Of a DNA stretch of 60,585 bases, positions 8,515-17,111 are shown in pieces. Under the pieces are notes generated by a model. The model worked only from the letters and a program-made list of their open reading frames with translations, had not been told where the DNA came from and searched no databases. Made by a program: the position numbers and the translations under genes. The DNA lies in contig JAGRGQ010000015.1 of the NCBI GenBank assembly GCA_020445405.1, forward strand, positions 1 to 60,585, written 5' to 3'. Position 1 is the stretch's first letter; every line of letters begins with the position of its first letter. Source of the DNA: Gammaproteobacteria bacterium (lineage in GTDB: Bacteria; Pseudomonadota; Gammaproteobacteria; Chromatiales; Chromatiaceae).

Positions 8515-9066
8515 CTACGAATGGGAGGTGATGCTGGGGTGGAAAGCACCCTTGGCATGGGCAGCACCTTCTGGTTCACAGTTCGGCTGAAGAAGTGCGA
8601 AAGCGATCATGTTTTCACCGGGGCCGACCAGCAGTCCACGCCCGAGGATATCCTGAAGCGCGATTACCAGGGGGCACGCATCCTGGTGGCCGAGGATGAG
8701 CCCATTAATCGTGAGATCGCACAGATCATGCTGGAAGAAGTGGGCTTGACAGTCCATATTGCGGAAGATGGTGTTGCAGCGTTAAAACTGGCCATGGAAG
8801 ACAACTACGCCGTGATCCTGATGGACATGCAGATGCCAAACATGAACGGCCTTGAAGCAAGCCGGCGCATTCGCTTGTTACCCCAGCATAAGCAGACCCC
8901 GATTCTGGCGATGACAGCAAACGCCTTTGCCGAGGACAAGGAAAGATGTTTCAACGCCGGTATGAATGATTTTATTGCCAAACCCGTCCAGCCGAAACTG
9001 CTCTATGCCACGCTGTTGAATTCTGTAGCTGGCAAACAACAAAGAATAAGCGTGACAGATCGCTGA
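8515..9066 (+). pseudogene. 3' end of a hybrid sensor kinase: HATPase tail plus receiver domain
   Basis: The frame opens with the last residues of a HATPase domain ([20 protein letters not shown], the G2-box tail) and continues into a complete receiver domain: acidic pocket [10 protein letters not shown], phospho-acceptor in [13 protein letters not shown], the T in LAMTANAF and the K in IAKPV. Nothing of the kinase core is present upstream; the frame is open to about 8422 but without homology that I recognise. The receiver could in principle still fold if translated, but no start signal is convincing, so I treat it as a truncated gene. Confidence 0.65.
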
Positions 9067-9672
9067 TCGAACTCACTCATATGGTTTTGTGTGTCTCGGC
9101 AGTGCGCCATGATAAATGTGTAAAAATATTTGACACTTTATTTACTAAGCAGATGACGTTAAAAAAATGCCCTCTGAGGGTCGTTTAGAGATTGTCGTGC
9201 CGCAGTAAAGCTAGGTCGGCTTTGCGTTTTAAGCAGGCATACCGGAAGCATGTAGCGATTGACCGACGTTGGCCGGACTGGGTGGATCGCGAGTTGGACA
9301 ATCTGACGGGTTAAACGCCGTTTAATGGATACCAAATATGTAGGAGGGGTTAGCGTAAACCTGGTGTCGCGCTACAATCAGGTTATATAGCTTGACCTAA
9401 TCGAGAGCAAAGTCGGCTGGATAAGTTGAATCCTCTTTTCTAGAAAATCTGCGATACCAGGCAGACCCTGTCTGCGAATATCGTCAATAAATTCTCGACT
9501 CCTGGGGACCGGAATATTTTGACTTCCGGCTTTATAGTGGATCCAGGCTGCAGAAACAGCAGCCCGCGTCCCCGACCGTTTTTCAAGCGACGGTCTTTCA
9601 CCAATCGAACTGCTCTACCCTGATTGATAGCGGGACGATGCAGCAGATGTGCACGCCGGGAAAAGGGGTTTG
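9067..9672. other. gene-free stretch with repeat copy D
   Basis: About 600 bases between the receiver fragment and the end of the sigma-54 regulator gene, with no credible gene. It holds copy D of the dispersed repeat (9211-9275). The right end (9640-9660) has GATGCAGCAGATGTGCAC, a decayed form of the palindrome that follows other copies of this regulator gene (21363 and 26185). Confidence 0.45.
9211..9275 (+). repeat. dispersed repeat, copy D (diverged)
   Basis: TAGGTCGGCTTTGCGTTTTA followed by AGCAGGC, with a shared left flank GTTTAGAGATTGTCGTGCCG that matches the flank of copy C. The right half is more diverged than in the other copies. Confidence 0.4.
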
Positions 9673-11085
9673 TCAGCCAGCCATGTTCTTCAGCCGTCGA
9701 TTGAGCGACTGACGGGTAATACCCAGCAACGTGGCGGCCACTCCCTGGTTATTGGATGCCCTGCGCATCGCCTCCTCCACCAGATAGACGTCCGCCTCCT
9801 TGAGCGTGGGAAATTTTCCGGTGATTGTCAAACTGGACCCCGCGATACCCTCGGGTGGATGCTTTCCGACCAACGGGGTCTCGCGCGTTTTCTGGACCAC
9901 TTCCCGAAAGCTCTGCATGGAGAGCACAGCTCCCGACGAATGTTGCGCAACGGCATTGAAAACCAGAGACCGCAGTTCGCGGATATTGCCGGGAAAATCG
10001 TAGACAGACAACAGCGTGACCAGCTCCTCCGGCGGCGCCGGCGCGGGCTTGCGCATGGCTTGGGATGCCTCCCCGATGAAGTGCTGCAGCAACAGCGGCA
10101 GGTCGTCCGGGCGATTGCGCAGCGGGGGTACGTTAACCGGATGGCTGGAGAGCCGGAAGAACAGATCCTGGCGAAATTCGCCGCGCAGCATTTTATCCCG
10201 CAGGTTCTGATTGGTTGCCACAATGATGCGGGCATCAGCGCGTTGCATCATATCCGAACCAAGGGAATAGTAGGTATTGTCCTGCAGCAAACGCAACAGT
10301 TTGACCTGGGAGATTGTATTCAGATCACCGATCTCATCCAGAAACAGCGTGCCGGCCGCGGCACTGGCAATCATACCCACTCTATCCCTGTCGGCACCGG
10401 TGAAAGCCCCTTTGACGTGACCGAACAGTGTATCGGAGAACATATTGTCGTCCAGACCGGCCACATTCAGACTTACCATCTTACCGCTGCGGCCGCTGGC
10501 CTTGTGCAATGCCTGGGCGATCAGCTCCTTGCCGGTACCCGTTTCCCCGGTGATGATGACCGGCTCCCTGGTATCCGCTATAGCCTCGATGTATTTAAAC
10601 AGTAACTGCATATTGCGCTGACAGGTAAGTATCTGTGAAAAGCACTCGGGACATTTCAACCCATCGGCTATCAGACTGTGCCGCAGAGAGCCGATCTCCC
10701 GGCGCAGTCCATTAATCTCCAGGGCACGGCGTATGCAGGAGATAAAACGGCTCTCCTCCACCGGTTTGACAAGATAATCGAATGCGCCCTCCTTCATGCA
10801 GGAGACCGCCGTTTCGATCTCCTGTGAGGCGGTCATGACAATGACCGGCACATCCGGATAGTTCTGTACGATCTGCGGCAGCAGTTCGGTGCCGGAGACG
10901 TAGGGCATGAAAAGATCGAGCACAATGACGGCGGCTTTTTCCGATTGCAGAAACGGAATCAGTTTGCGCCCGTCGCTTAGCGTGGTTACCGCCTGAATAC
11001 CATGACTGTTCAGCAGATAACTCGCTCCGAACAGGATATCCTCTTCGTCGTCGACCAGAACAACAGGGGGTTCATATGTTGGCAT
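9673..11085 (-). CDS. NtrC-family sigma-54-dependent response regulator (RR1)
   Basis: A 470-residue transcription activator in receiver - AAA+ - Fis HTH order. The receiver shows VDDEED near the start and the phospho-acceptor D57 in IVLDLFMP. The AAA+ module has Walker A GETGTGKE (180-187), the sigma-54 contact loop GAFTGA (226-231), Walker B LFLDEIGDL (D250/E251), arginine-finger candidates R305 and R311 in FRQDLFFRL, and sensor II GNIREL (R369). A Fis-type helix-turn-helix ends it (LLGITRQSLNRRLK). The linker has a CPECF plus C pattern (about 145-155) that could bind metal. The ATG used has GGAG upstream. It follows the sensor kinase by 15 bases. All activator residues are intact, unlike the paralogue at 14526. 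Confidence 0.93.
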   Translation of the reverse strand: MPTYEPPVVLVDDEEDILFGASYLLNSHGIQAVTTLSDGRKLIPFLQSEKAAVIVLDLFMPYVSGTELLPQIVQNYPDVPVIVMTASQEIETAVSCMKEGAFDYLVKPVEESRFISCIRRALEINGLRREIGSLRHSLIADGLKCPECFSQILTCQRNMQLLFKYIEAIADTREPVIITGETGTGKELIAQALHKASGRSGKMVSLNVAGLDDNMFSDTLFGHVKGAFTGADRDRVGMIASAAAGTLFLDEIGDLNTISQVKLLRLLQDNTYYSLGSDMMQRADARIIVATNQNLRDKMLRGEFRQDLFFRLSSHPVNVPPLRNRPDDLPLLLQHFIGEASQAMRKPAPAPPEELVTLLSVYDFPGNIRELRSLVFNAVAQHSSGAVLSMQSFREVVQKTRETPLVGKHPPEGIAGSSLTITGKFPTLKEADVYLVEEAMRRASNNQGVAATLLGITRQSLNRRLKNMAG

Positions 11086-11100
11086 CAATCTCTCCGACTT

Positions 11101-13290
11101 CTATCTGGCTCCGACATAAACAGGCAGTTGCATGATCACATCTGTACCGTCACCCGGTCTTGAATTGAGCGCCATCCTTCCCTGGTGATTCTGGATAATA
11201 CGATAGGATATGGACAGACCGAGCCCGGTGCCGTCATGTTCACCCTTGGTGGTGAAGAAGGGATCGAGCACCCTGCTTTGATTCTCTTCGGAAATCCCGA
11301 TCCCCTGGTCGCTGACGGTTACCCGGATATATTCTCCACTCTCTTCCAGGTTGGCGGTGATGCGAACGGCTGCCGATCGCTGCGGCAGCGATTGCAGCGC
11401 ATTCAGAATCACATTGATGAATACCTGTTCCAGCTGTTGCGCGTTTCCACGCACTGCTGGAAGCGGCTCCGCGATCTCCATCCGGCAATCGTCACACAGC
11501 ATACGGATCTGGTTCTGCAGGATCGACAGGGTGGTACGCAGAACCTCGGCGATATCCACCTTATGATCGAGTTCGCCCTGATCGGGACGCGCCAGGTGCT
11601 TCAGGTTGGCGACGATGGTCTGTATCCGCTGCGCGCTGCTTGCAATACTCTCCAGCAGTCGGGGTGTACCGGTCAACGCCTGTTCCACCGGAACCCCTCC
11701 CAGCGTGAAATCGCCGTGCTCGGTTCGATATATTTTCAGAATTCTGAGTATATCGACCCAGCTTCTGGACAGAATAGAGGCATTAAACTGAATAGCGTTG
11801 TTGGGATTGTTGATTTCATGGGCCACACTTGCCGCCAGAACGCCCAGAGACGCGAGACGTGCATTCCTGATCGTGTGAACCTCCAGCATGCGCTTCTCGG
11901 TGATATCTTTCACTATCACCATCGCGCCTGCCACGCTGCCGGCCATCCTCAGCGGCACGATACGCAGTTCCCACCAGCTGGGGTCGTCCCCCGAAAACTG
12001 GATCTCATCGGCCTCACCTGATTGAAGCACATTTTTCAGTACCTCCCGGTAGCTTGCCTGAACACTTTCCGGAAAAAATCCGGCCGAGCCCTGAAAGTCT
12101 TCACCGCCATATCGTTTTGGCATCGGGCGGTTGATCATCAGGCAGTTGTCGTCGCGGTCCACTGTCAGAATGAAATCGGGCGATTGATCGAACAGTACGC
12201 GCAGCTTCTGACCCGATTCACGCAGTTCCTGTTCGATCTTCATCCTTACCCTGATGCTGGCACGCGTATAGAAGACGAACATCGTCATTGTCAGCGTCAG
12301 CATGCCACCACCGGCCAGGATGATATTGGGGCCATTCGCAAACCCTTCCGCACTGCGGAAATTATCGATCGGCGCATTGGTAATCGACCAGATACGATCA
12401 GCAACCGGGAAGGTTTGACGGACCCTGACGGCCTCCCGCAGGCTCCACTGCGGCGCTTCCGTATAGTCGACGGTAGCCTGCGGGTGCTTATCGAGCCGAC
12501 TGGCATAAAAATCCAGGAACTGCTGACCCGGTTCGGCCGACTCGTCCAGCACCAGAAACTCCACGCCGCGCGGTTCCAGGCGGGAAATCGCGGCGCTGGC
12601 GAGATCCGCTATACGAAACACACCCACCGAGAACCCACGCAACGCCTCCCGGCGCTGTTCCTCTGTCGCGACAGGCCGGCCGACAACGTATACCGGTTGA
12701 ATCGCAATGAAACCATATTGCGGCCCGTTACCCTGTATCAACCTGATGCGACCGCTGACCGTCAGCTGACCGCTGCCCCAGGCACGTTCCATCAGCTCCC
12801 GATACTGCGGTTCCGCTGCGTAGTCGAATCCCGGCTCCTGTCCGTCATGCCGTATGGGTTCGATATAGGTTATCCGGAACTCAATCCCATGGCTGGCAAC
12901 CAGACCGGCATCCGCCGCTTCGGCGGACTTATCTGCTGTTGCAAACCCGTGCCTGACAGGAGAAACCCATTCCAGCGCATGGATGCCGCGGTAGCGCGCC
13001 AACAGTGCCCGGGCAAAATACCGGAACTCCGGTTGGGTCACATGTTCGGACGCCTGAAACAGGTCGCGCACCGCCTTGACCGACTCCAATCCATCCTCTA
13101 TCCCTTTTTTCAGTGCATTGTTGCGGTTGTGCGCCTCCCAGCTGAATTCGGCCTGGCGGTGACTATCCAGTTCACCTTTTATGGTGAAAAAGGCACTCAT
13201 GGTCACCGTTATTCCAGCCAGAAATACGATGGCCGGGAGCCAATGTTCTTTGGCTGCGATGCCTATATTGTTCGTCCCGCTAACTTTCAT
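11101..13290 (-). CDS. membrane sensor histidine kinase (CHASE-like, PAS, HisKA, HATPase), partner of RR1
   Basis: About 729 residues from the ATG at 13290; in-frame starts at 13302 and a TTG at 13335 are possible and none has a strong ribosome-binding site. A first membrane helix (HWLPAIVFLAGITVT...) is followed by a periplasmic part of about 280 residues resembling a CHASE sensor domain (FRYFARALLARYRGIHALEW; GFIAIQPVY), and a second membrane helix (NIILAGGGMLTLTMTMFVF). A PAS domain (LRVLFDQSPDFILTVDRD), HisKA with phospho-acceptor His in SVAHEINNPNN (about residue 491), an N box (NVILNALQS), and G1/G2 boxes (SDQGIGI, GTGLGLS) complete it. The gene ends 15 bases before RR1, so they form an operon and a likely phosphorelay. 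The ligand is unknown. Confidence 0.88.
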   Translation of the reverse strand: MKVSGTNNIGIAAKEHWLPAIVFLAGITVTMSAFFTIKGELDSHRQAEFSWEAHNRNNALKKGIEDGLESVKAVRDLFQASEHVTQPEFRYFARALLARYRGIHALEWVSPVRHGFATADKSAEAADAGLVASHGIEFRITYIEPIRHDGQEPGFDYAAEPQYRELMERAWGSGQLTVSGRIRLIQGNGPQYGFIAIQPVYVVGRPVATEEQRREALRGFSVGVFRIADLASAAISRLEPRGVEFLVLDESAEPGQQFLDFYASRLDKHPQATVDYTEAPQWSLREAVRVRQTFPVADRIWSITNAPIDNFRSAEGFANGPNIILAGGGMLTLTMTMFVFYTRASIRVRMKIEQELRESGQKLRVLFDQSPDFILTVDRDDNCLMINRPMPKRYGGEDFQGSAGFFPESVQASYREVLKNVLQSGEADEIQFSGDDPSWWELRIVPLRMAGSVAGAMVIVKDITEKRMLEVHTIRNARLASLGVLAASVAHEINNPNNAIQFNASILSRSWVDILRILKIYRTEHGDFTLGGVPVEQALTGTPRLLESIASSAQRIQTIVANLKHLARPDQGELDHKVDIAEVLRTTLSILQNQIRMLCDDCRMEIAEPLPAVRGNAQQLEQVFINVILNALQSLPQRSAAVRITANLEESGEYIRVTVSDQGIGISEENQSRVLDPFFTTKGEHDGTGLGLSISYRIIQNHQGRMALNSRPGDGTDVIMQLPVYVGAR

Positions 13291-13335
13291 ATTGATTGCC
13301 ATTCGGCGGCACATAGCCGAGGATAAGCATCCCAA

Positions 13336-14525
13336 CGATCTCGCTGGAAAGGGATATTGCGATGCAAAGGTTTTTTTGACCGGACAATATCAAGGCTATT
13401 TTCTGCTTGCCGGACAGTATGACATCAGTCCCGGTCATATCGGGCTGAGCAGCGATGGCAAAACCATCAGCGCAATAATAAACAATGCAGACCTGACCAA
13501 GAGCGTGGTCCGGGAATCCCAATTATTTGCACTTCCCTGTATTTCATTTGCTGTTCCCTGGTGCGTAACCCGACATCACCTCATCGGCATTGATGCAGTG
13601 TATGCACGCTTTAACATCGACCGCTTTCCAACAGCTCGTATACCGTTTTAACCAACTCGCATTTTCGTGTCGGTTTCGAACGCAATTCATCATTAATCTC
13701 TTTTCTCCGGCCTTTTTCGAAACTTCAGCTCTGCGTGCAGGAACCGCATCGGATACACCTCCCGCTACTCTGATCTCTAAGAGCAAGATACGTACCAATT
13801 CATTGGTACGGCAACTAATTACAAAAATTCAGTTGGATAAATTTAACCCAGACAGATCGAAACGGTTTGTAAGGGTGTGCAAATTTGAACACCCATGGCT
13901 GGGTCAAATTAACGCTTGTTTTATTTATTCTCTTTAATTCAATTACTTGTGAATTTATCCGATGCCGGTTATCGGGCTGCAGCATTTTGCTTTGTTACAT
14001 GTCCAGCTTCACCCACGTTCATAAAACCGGATGTACAGAATCCGCCGCCTTACCTCCTAACCGGAGTTTCAACAACCATTGAGCTGGTCGTTAGCCCAGC
14101 TAGGCACGCTTCGCGGTGATGCTCTGCTTTGTTACTGAATCACCCGCTCGACAGTGGTTTTATCGCAGCCGATCAGCGCTCATTTTTTCCTTGTCGCGAT
14201 GCCGGCTGATATTTTTTGCCCGGCCATAGCTTCATTCATGGTTGTTTCGGGTTGGTCTATTCCACGATCAAAACTGGACGGGTCGTCGCTAACGCTTACG
14301 AAATTTCAGGCTCATACGTGCCAGCAATTGCATATTCCGATGAAAATGAACAGCGACTCGGGAAGTGCGTGAACGTCGGATTTTCCCGGTCCATCGGGAA
14401 CGGAGCGTTTATTCCAGCTGTTTATCCTGGACCGACTGAGAGAGTATTGTTCTCATGAATGGGTCCAAGCCCAACTACCAGCCGTTAGCCTCGCGGATTT
14501 ATGCGACAGTTTCAAATAAGAGCGT
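13336..14525. other. 1.2-kb gene-free stretch upstream of the RR1 kinase
   Basis: No frame here is convincing on either strand. It contains the promoter region of the kinase-RR1 operon, a palindrome at 13791-13810, and near 14179-14217 a stretch (CATTTTTTCCTTGTCGCGAT...) that resembles 16388-16426 inside a small membrane-protein gene. That suggests a decayed copy of part of the neighbouring unit. Confidence 0.4.
13791..13810. repeat. perfect palindrome, operator-like
   Basis: CGTACCAA - TTCA - TTGGTACG, 8-bp arms around a 4-base centre. It lies about 500 bases upstream of the kinase start. It has the size of a dimeric regulator site but could be chance. Confidence 0.35.
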
Positions 14526-15947
14526 TTATAGTTTGCACAAATTCTTGAGCCGCCGATTGAATGATTGACGGGTGATGCCCAGCAGAGCTGCGGCCATTTC
14601 CCGGTTACTTGCGGCTCTGCGCATCGCCTCCTCCACCAGATAGAGGTCAACCTCTTTGAGAGTGGGAAATTTGCCTGTGATTGTAAGAGCGCATCCCGTA
14701 GTATCCTCAGACGGGTGCTTTCCAACGGTCGGGATTCCACGTGTTTTCTGGATGCCATCCCGAAAACTCTGTACGGATAGAACGGTGCCGGAATGGTGCT
14801 GGGCGACAGCGTTATAGACCAATGATCTAAGCTCCTGGATGTTACCGGTAAATTCATAGGCCGATAACAGGGTGAGTAACTCGTCCGGCGGCACCGGCGC
14901 AGGCTTGCGCATGGCTTGGGATGCTTCCTCGATGAAATGCTGCAGCAACAGTGTCAGATCATCCGGGCGGTTGCGCAGCGGGGGTATGTCAACCAGATGG
15001 ATGGAGAGGCTGAAGAACAGGTCCTGGCGAAATACTCCGCGTACCATTTTAGCGTACAGATCCTGGTTGGTGGCCACCACGATACGGGCATCAGAGATGC
15101 GTGAAATATCTCCACCCAGGGGATAGAATGTATAATCCTGTAGCAGGCGCAGCAGCTTGACCTGGGAAGACATATTCAAGTCGCCGATATCATCCAGAAA
15201 CAGGGTGCCGCCTGCAGCTCTGGCGATCATACCCTCTCTGTCTCTGTCAGCGCCGGCGAAGGCTCCCTTGACGTGGCCGAACAGTATGTCGGAAAACATA
15301 TTGTCGTCCAGACCGGCCACATTCAGACTTACCATCTTCCCGCTTCTTCCGCTGGCCTGGTGCAATGCCTGGGCGATCAGCTCCTTGCCGGTACCCGTTT
15401 CCCCGGTGATGATGACCGGCTCCCCGGTATCTGCTATAGCTTCTATATATTTAAACAGTAACTGCATATTGCGCTGACAGGTAAGTATCTGTGAAAAGCA
15501 CTCAGGACATTTCAACCCATCGGCTATCGGGCTGTGCCGCAGAGAGCCGATCTCCCGGCGCATTCCCTTGGTCTCCAGCGCTCGGCGTATGCAGGATACA
15601 AAACGGTTCCCCTCGACCGGTTTGACAAGATAATCGAATGCGCCTTCCTTCATACAGGAGACCGCCGTTTCGATCTCCTGTGACGCGGTCATGACAATCA
15701 CCGGTACATCCGGATAGTTTTGTACGATATGCGACAGCAGTTCGGTGCCGGAGGCATGGGGCATGAAAAGGTCGAGAACAATAACGGCTGCCTTTTCCGA
15801 CTGCAGAAAAGGCATCAGCTCTCGTGGGTCAGTTAATGCAGTCACCGATCGAATTCCATGACTGTTCAGCAGATAACTCGCACCGAACAGGATGTCCTCT
15901 TCATCGTCAACCAGGACGACAAGGAGATCGGACGCTCGCTTCGGCAC
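14526..15947 (-). CDS. NtrC-family regulator paralogue with replaced catalytic residues (RR2)
   Basis: A 473-residue paralogue of RR1 with the same receiver - AAA+ - Fis HTH layout, an intact phospho-acceptor (D59 in IVLDLFMP) and an intact Walker A (GETGTGKE). Four activator positions are altered: GAFTGA is GAFAGA (A231), Walker B DE is DD (D253), the second arginine-finger position is Ser (FFSL, S313; R307 kept), and sensor II is GNIQEL (Q371), next to a P-to-T change (T368). In this family these residues contact sigma-54 and hydrolyse ATP, so activation is probably lost although the frame is fully open. The start is GTG with GGAG upstream. A 3' kinase relic ends 9 bases before it, the same arrangement as RR1. 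Confidence 0.9.
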   Translation of the reverse strand: MPKRASDLLVVLVDDEEDILFGASYLLNSHGIRSVTALTDPRELMPFLQSEKAAVIVLDLFMPHASGTELLSHIVQNYPDVPVIVMTASQEIETAVSCMKEGAFDYLVKPVEGNRFVSCIRRALETKGMRREIGSLRHSPIADGLKCPECFSQILTCQRNMQLLFKYIEAIADTGEPVIITGETGTGKELIAQALHQASGRSGKMVSLNVAGLDDNMFSDILFGHVKGAFAGADRDREGMIARAAGGTLFLDDIGDLNMSSQVKLLRLLQDYTFYPLGGDISRISDARIVVATNQDLYAKMVRGVFRQDLFFSLSIHLVDIPPLRNRPDDLTLLLQHFIEEASQAMRKPAPVPPDELLTLLSAYEFTGNIQELRSLVYNAVAQHHSGTVLSVQSFRDGIQKTRGIPTVGKHPSEDTTGCALTITGKFPTLKEVDLYLVEEAMRRAASNREMAAALLGITRQSFNRRLKNLCKL

Positions 15948-15956
15948 TAACTTCTC

Positions 15957-16080
15957 CTATCGGATTTCGCTAAATGCAGGCAGCCACATCATCACACCTG
16001 CATCCTGCATGGTCACGAATTCCGCACCATCTAATCGTTGATGAATACCGACTGAGTGGTTATGAAACCATATAGCGGTG
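15957..16080 (-). pseudogene. 3' relic of a sensor kinase upstream of RR2
   Basis: The last codons read HNHSVGIHQRLDGAEF ... GVMMWLPAFSEIR then TAG, comparable to the C-terminus of the RR1 partner kinase (NHQGRMALNSRPGDGTDVIM then QLPVY). It ends 9 bases before RR2, as expected for a degraded kinase-regulator operon. No kinase core is present upstream. The match is short, so this rests mainly on position. Confidence 0.4.
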
Positions 16081-16125
16081 CATGCCTGCCGCTTCAACCG
16101 GAAATACGAAAATCGGTGATTCCGA

Positions 16126-16446
16126 TCAGGGAGTGGTAGATCCCGCCCTTGCCCACCCAATGGCAAAGAACAGCGCTGTAGTGACTGCAATCAAGGGCCA
16201 CGGGCTCGACACTACTGCCTCAACTACGAGAACGCCCGTAGCCACGAGGATCAGCAGGAGCCGTAGAGGTTTTCCAAACCACGTAGTGGATGCTGCCACT
16301 TCCCAGATCGGTTGTGTCATCGCAACGTGCACGGAACGGAATAATTTACCCTGATCCGTGATTGCTTCCCTGCGACCCCGACTATCGGTATTTTTTTCCT
16401 CGCCGCGATGCGGTTTGTATTTGTGCTGAGTCATGGTTACCGCCAT
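16126..16446 (-). CDS. small membrane protein, hypothetical
   Basis: About 106 residues from the ATG at 16446 (an ATG four codons later is equally possible). A charged cytoplasmic N-terminal half (HKYKPHRGEEKNTDSRGRR) is followed by two hydrophobic helices (PLRLLLILVATGVLVVEAV and WPLIAVTTALFFAIGWA). Family not recognised. It follows another small membrane protein, with about 58 bases between them, and precedes the kinase relic and RR2, so it may belong to the same transcript. Confidence 0.5.
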   Translation of the reverse strand: MAVTMTQHKYKPHRGEEKNTDSRGRREAITDQGKLFRSVHVAMTQPIWEVAASTTWFGKPLRLLLILVATGVLVVEAVVSSPWPLIAVTTALFFAIGWARAGSTTP

Positions 16447-16504
16447 GGCTTTTTTGTTTGGTGCATTGCTCCCGCTAAATAACCGGACATATCGTATGTT
16501 CTGA

Positions 16505-16792
16505 TTACAGACTACCGGGCACATTGACGCCTACGATTAAGGGCTGCTTTCCGGAGTTGGTGTCCAAAGCCTGGCCCTCCATGAGTCCTGGGACGAGTCC
16601 ACCGGCAGATGCGCCCACCGAACTAGAGGTAAGTGATACTATCAACAAAGTCGTTAGAACAAGTCCGAGACAGATCGCCAGAATCTGCCATAGCAAGCCA
16701 CCTGTTGTCAGGTAATGGCTTGAGAGGATATATCCGACGGCAAGTATGGCCACGGCGATGCGCCTGGTGGGGGTAAATTCGAATGCTGACAT
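16505..16792 (-). CDS. small membrane protein, hypothetical
   Basis: A protein of 95 residues from the ATG at 16792, chosen because GGAG lies nine bases upstream; the frame is open for 12 more codons. There are two hydrophobic helices (IAVAILAVGYILSSHYL and LLWQILAICLGLVLTTLLI) followed by a Gly/Ser-rich C-terminus. Family not recognised. Together with the next gene it could make a small two-component membrane unit. Confidence 0.5.
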   Translation of the reverse strand: MSAFEFTPTRRIAVAILAVGYILSSHYLTTGGLLWQILAICLGLVLTTLLIVSLTSSSVGASAGGLVPGLMEGQALDTNSGKQPLIVGVNVPGSL

Positions 16793-17111
16793 GGCAAGTG
16801 CTCCGTAAATAGAATGCCTGGCAATCAATCCAGCTGACTGGTTCTACGGCCTCCTCAGGACCTGCACTGCAGGGAAGACCGTTTGCGATATACCCTGCAG
16901 AAAAAATGCCAACTTCAATTTGTCTGAAAAAGTCCTTTGGCAACAATATGATAGATACGTCCTCTCAACTGAACCAAGGGGTTCTGGGCTGCAGCAGTAT
17001 TTTCTGGTCCAAGTGGAAAAAAGATTAATTTCTTATTTTTCATGAAGATTGACCCATGTCGGAAACTGCGCAAAGCAGAGAATGCTGCACCCCTTTACTG
17101 TTTATTCCTCT
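16793..17111. other. spacer between the small membrane genes and the Na/Pi pseudogene
   Basis: No gene is seen. Around 17081-17092 it contains AATGCTGCACCC, one arm of the TGCAGCA palindrome that recurs beside the regulator paralogues. Confidence 0.3.

Noticed and set aside
12022-13326. Open plus-strand frame of 434 codons
   Set aside because: It is antisense to the sensor kinase, which has clear domains; the frame shows no recognisable protein.
13544-13798. Minus-strand frame of 84 codons in the region upstream of the RR1 kinase
   Set aside because: It has no start signal, odd composition with many Cys and Arg, and no sign of a family.
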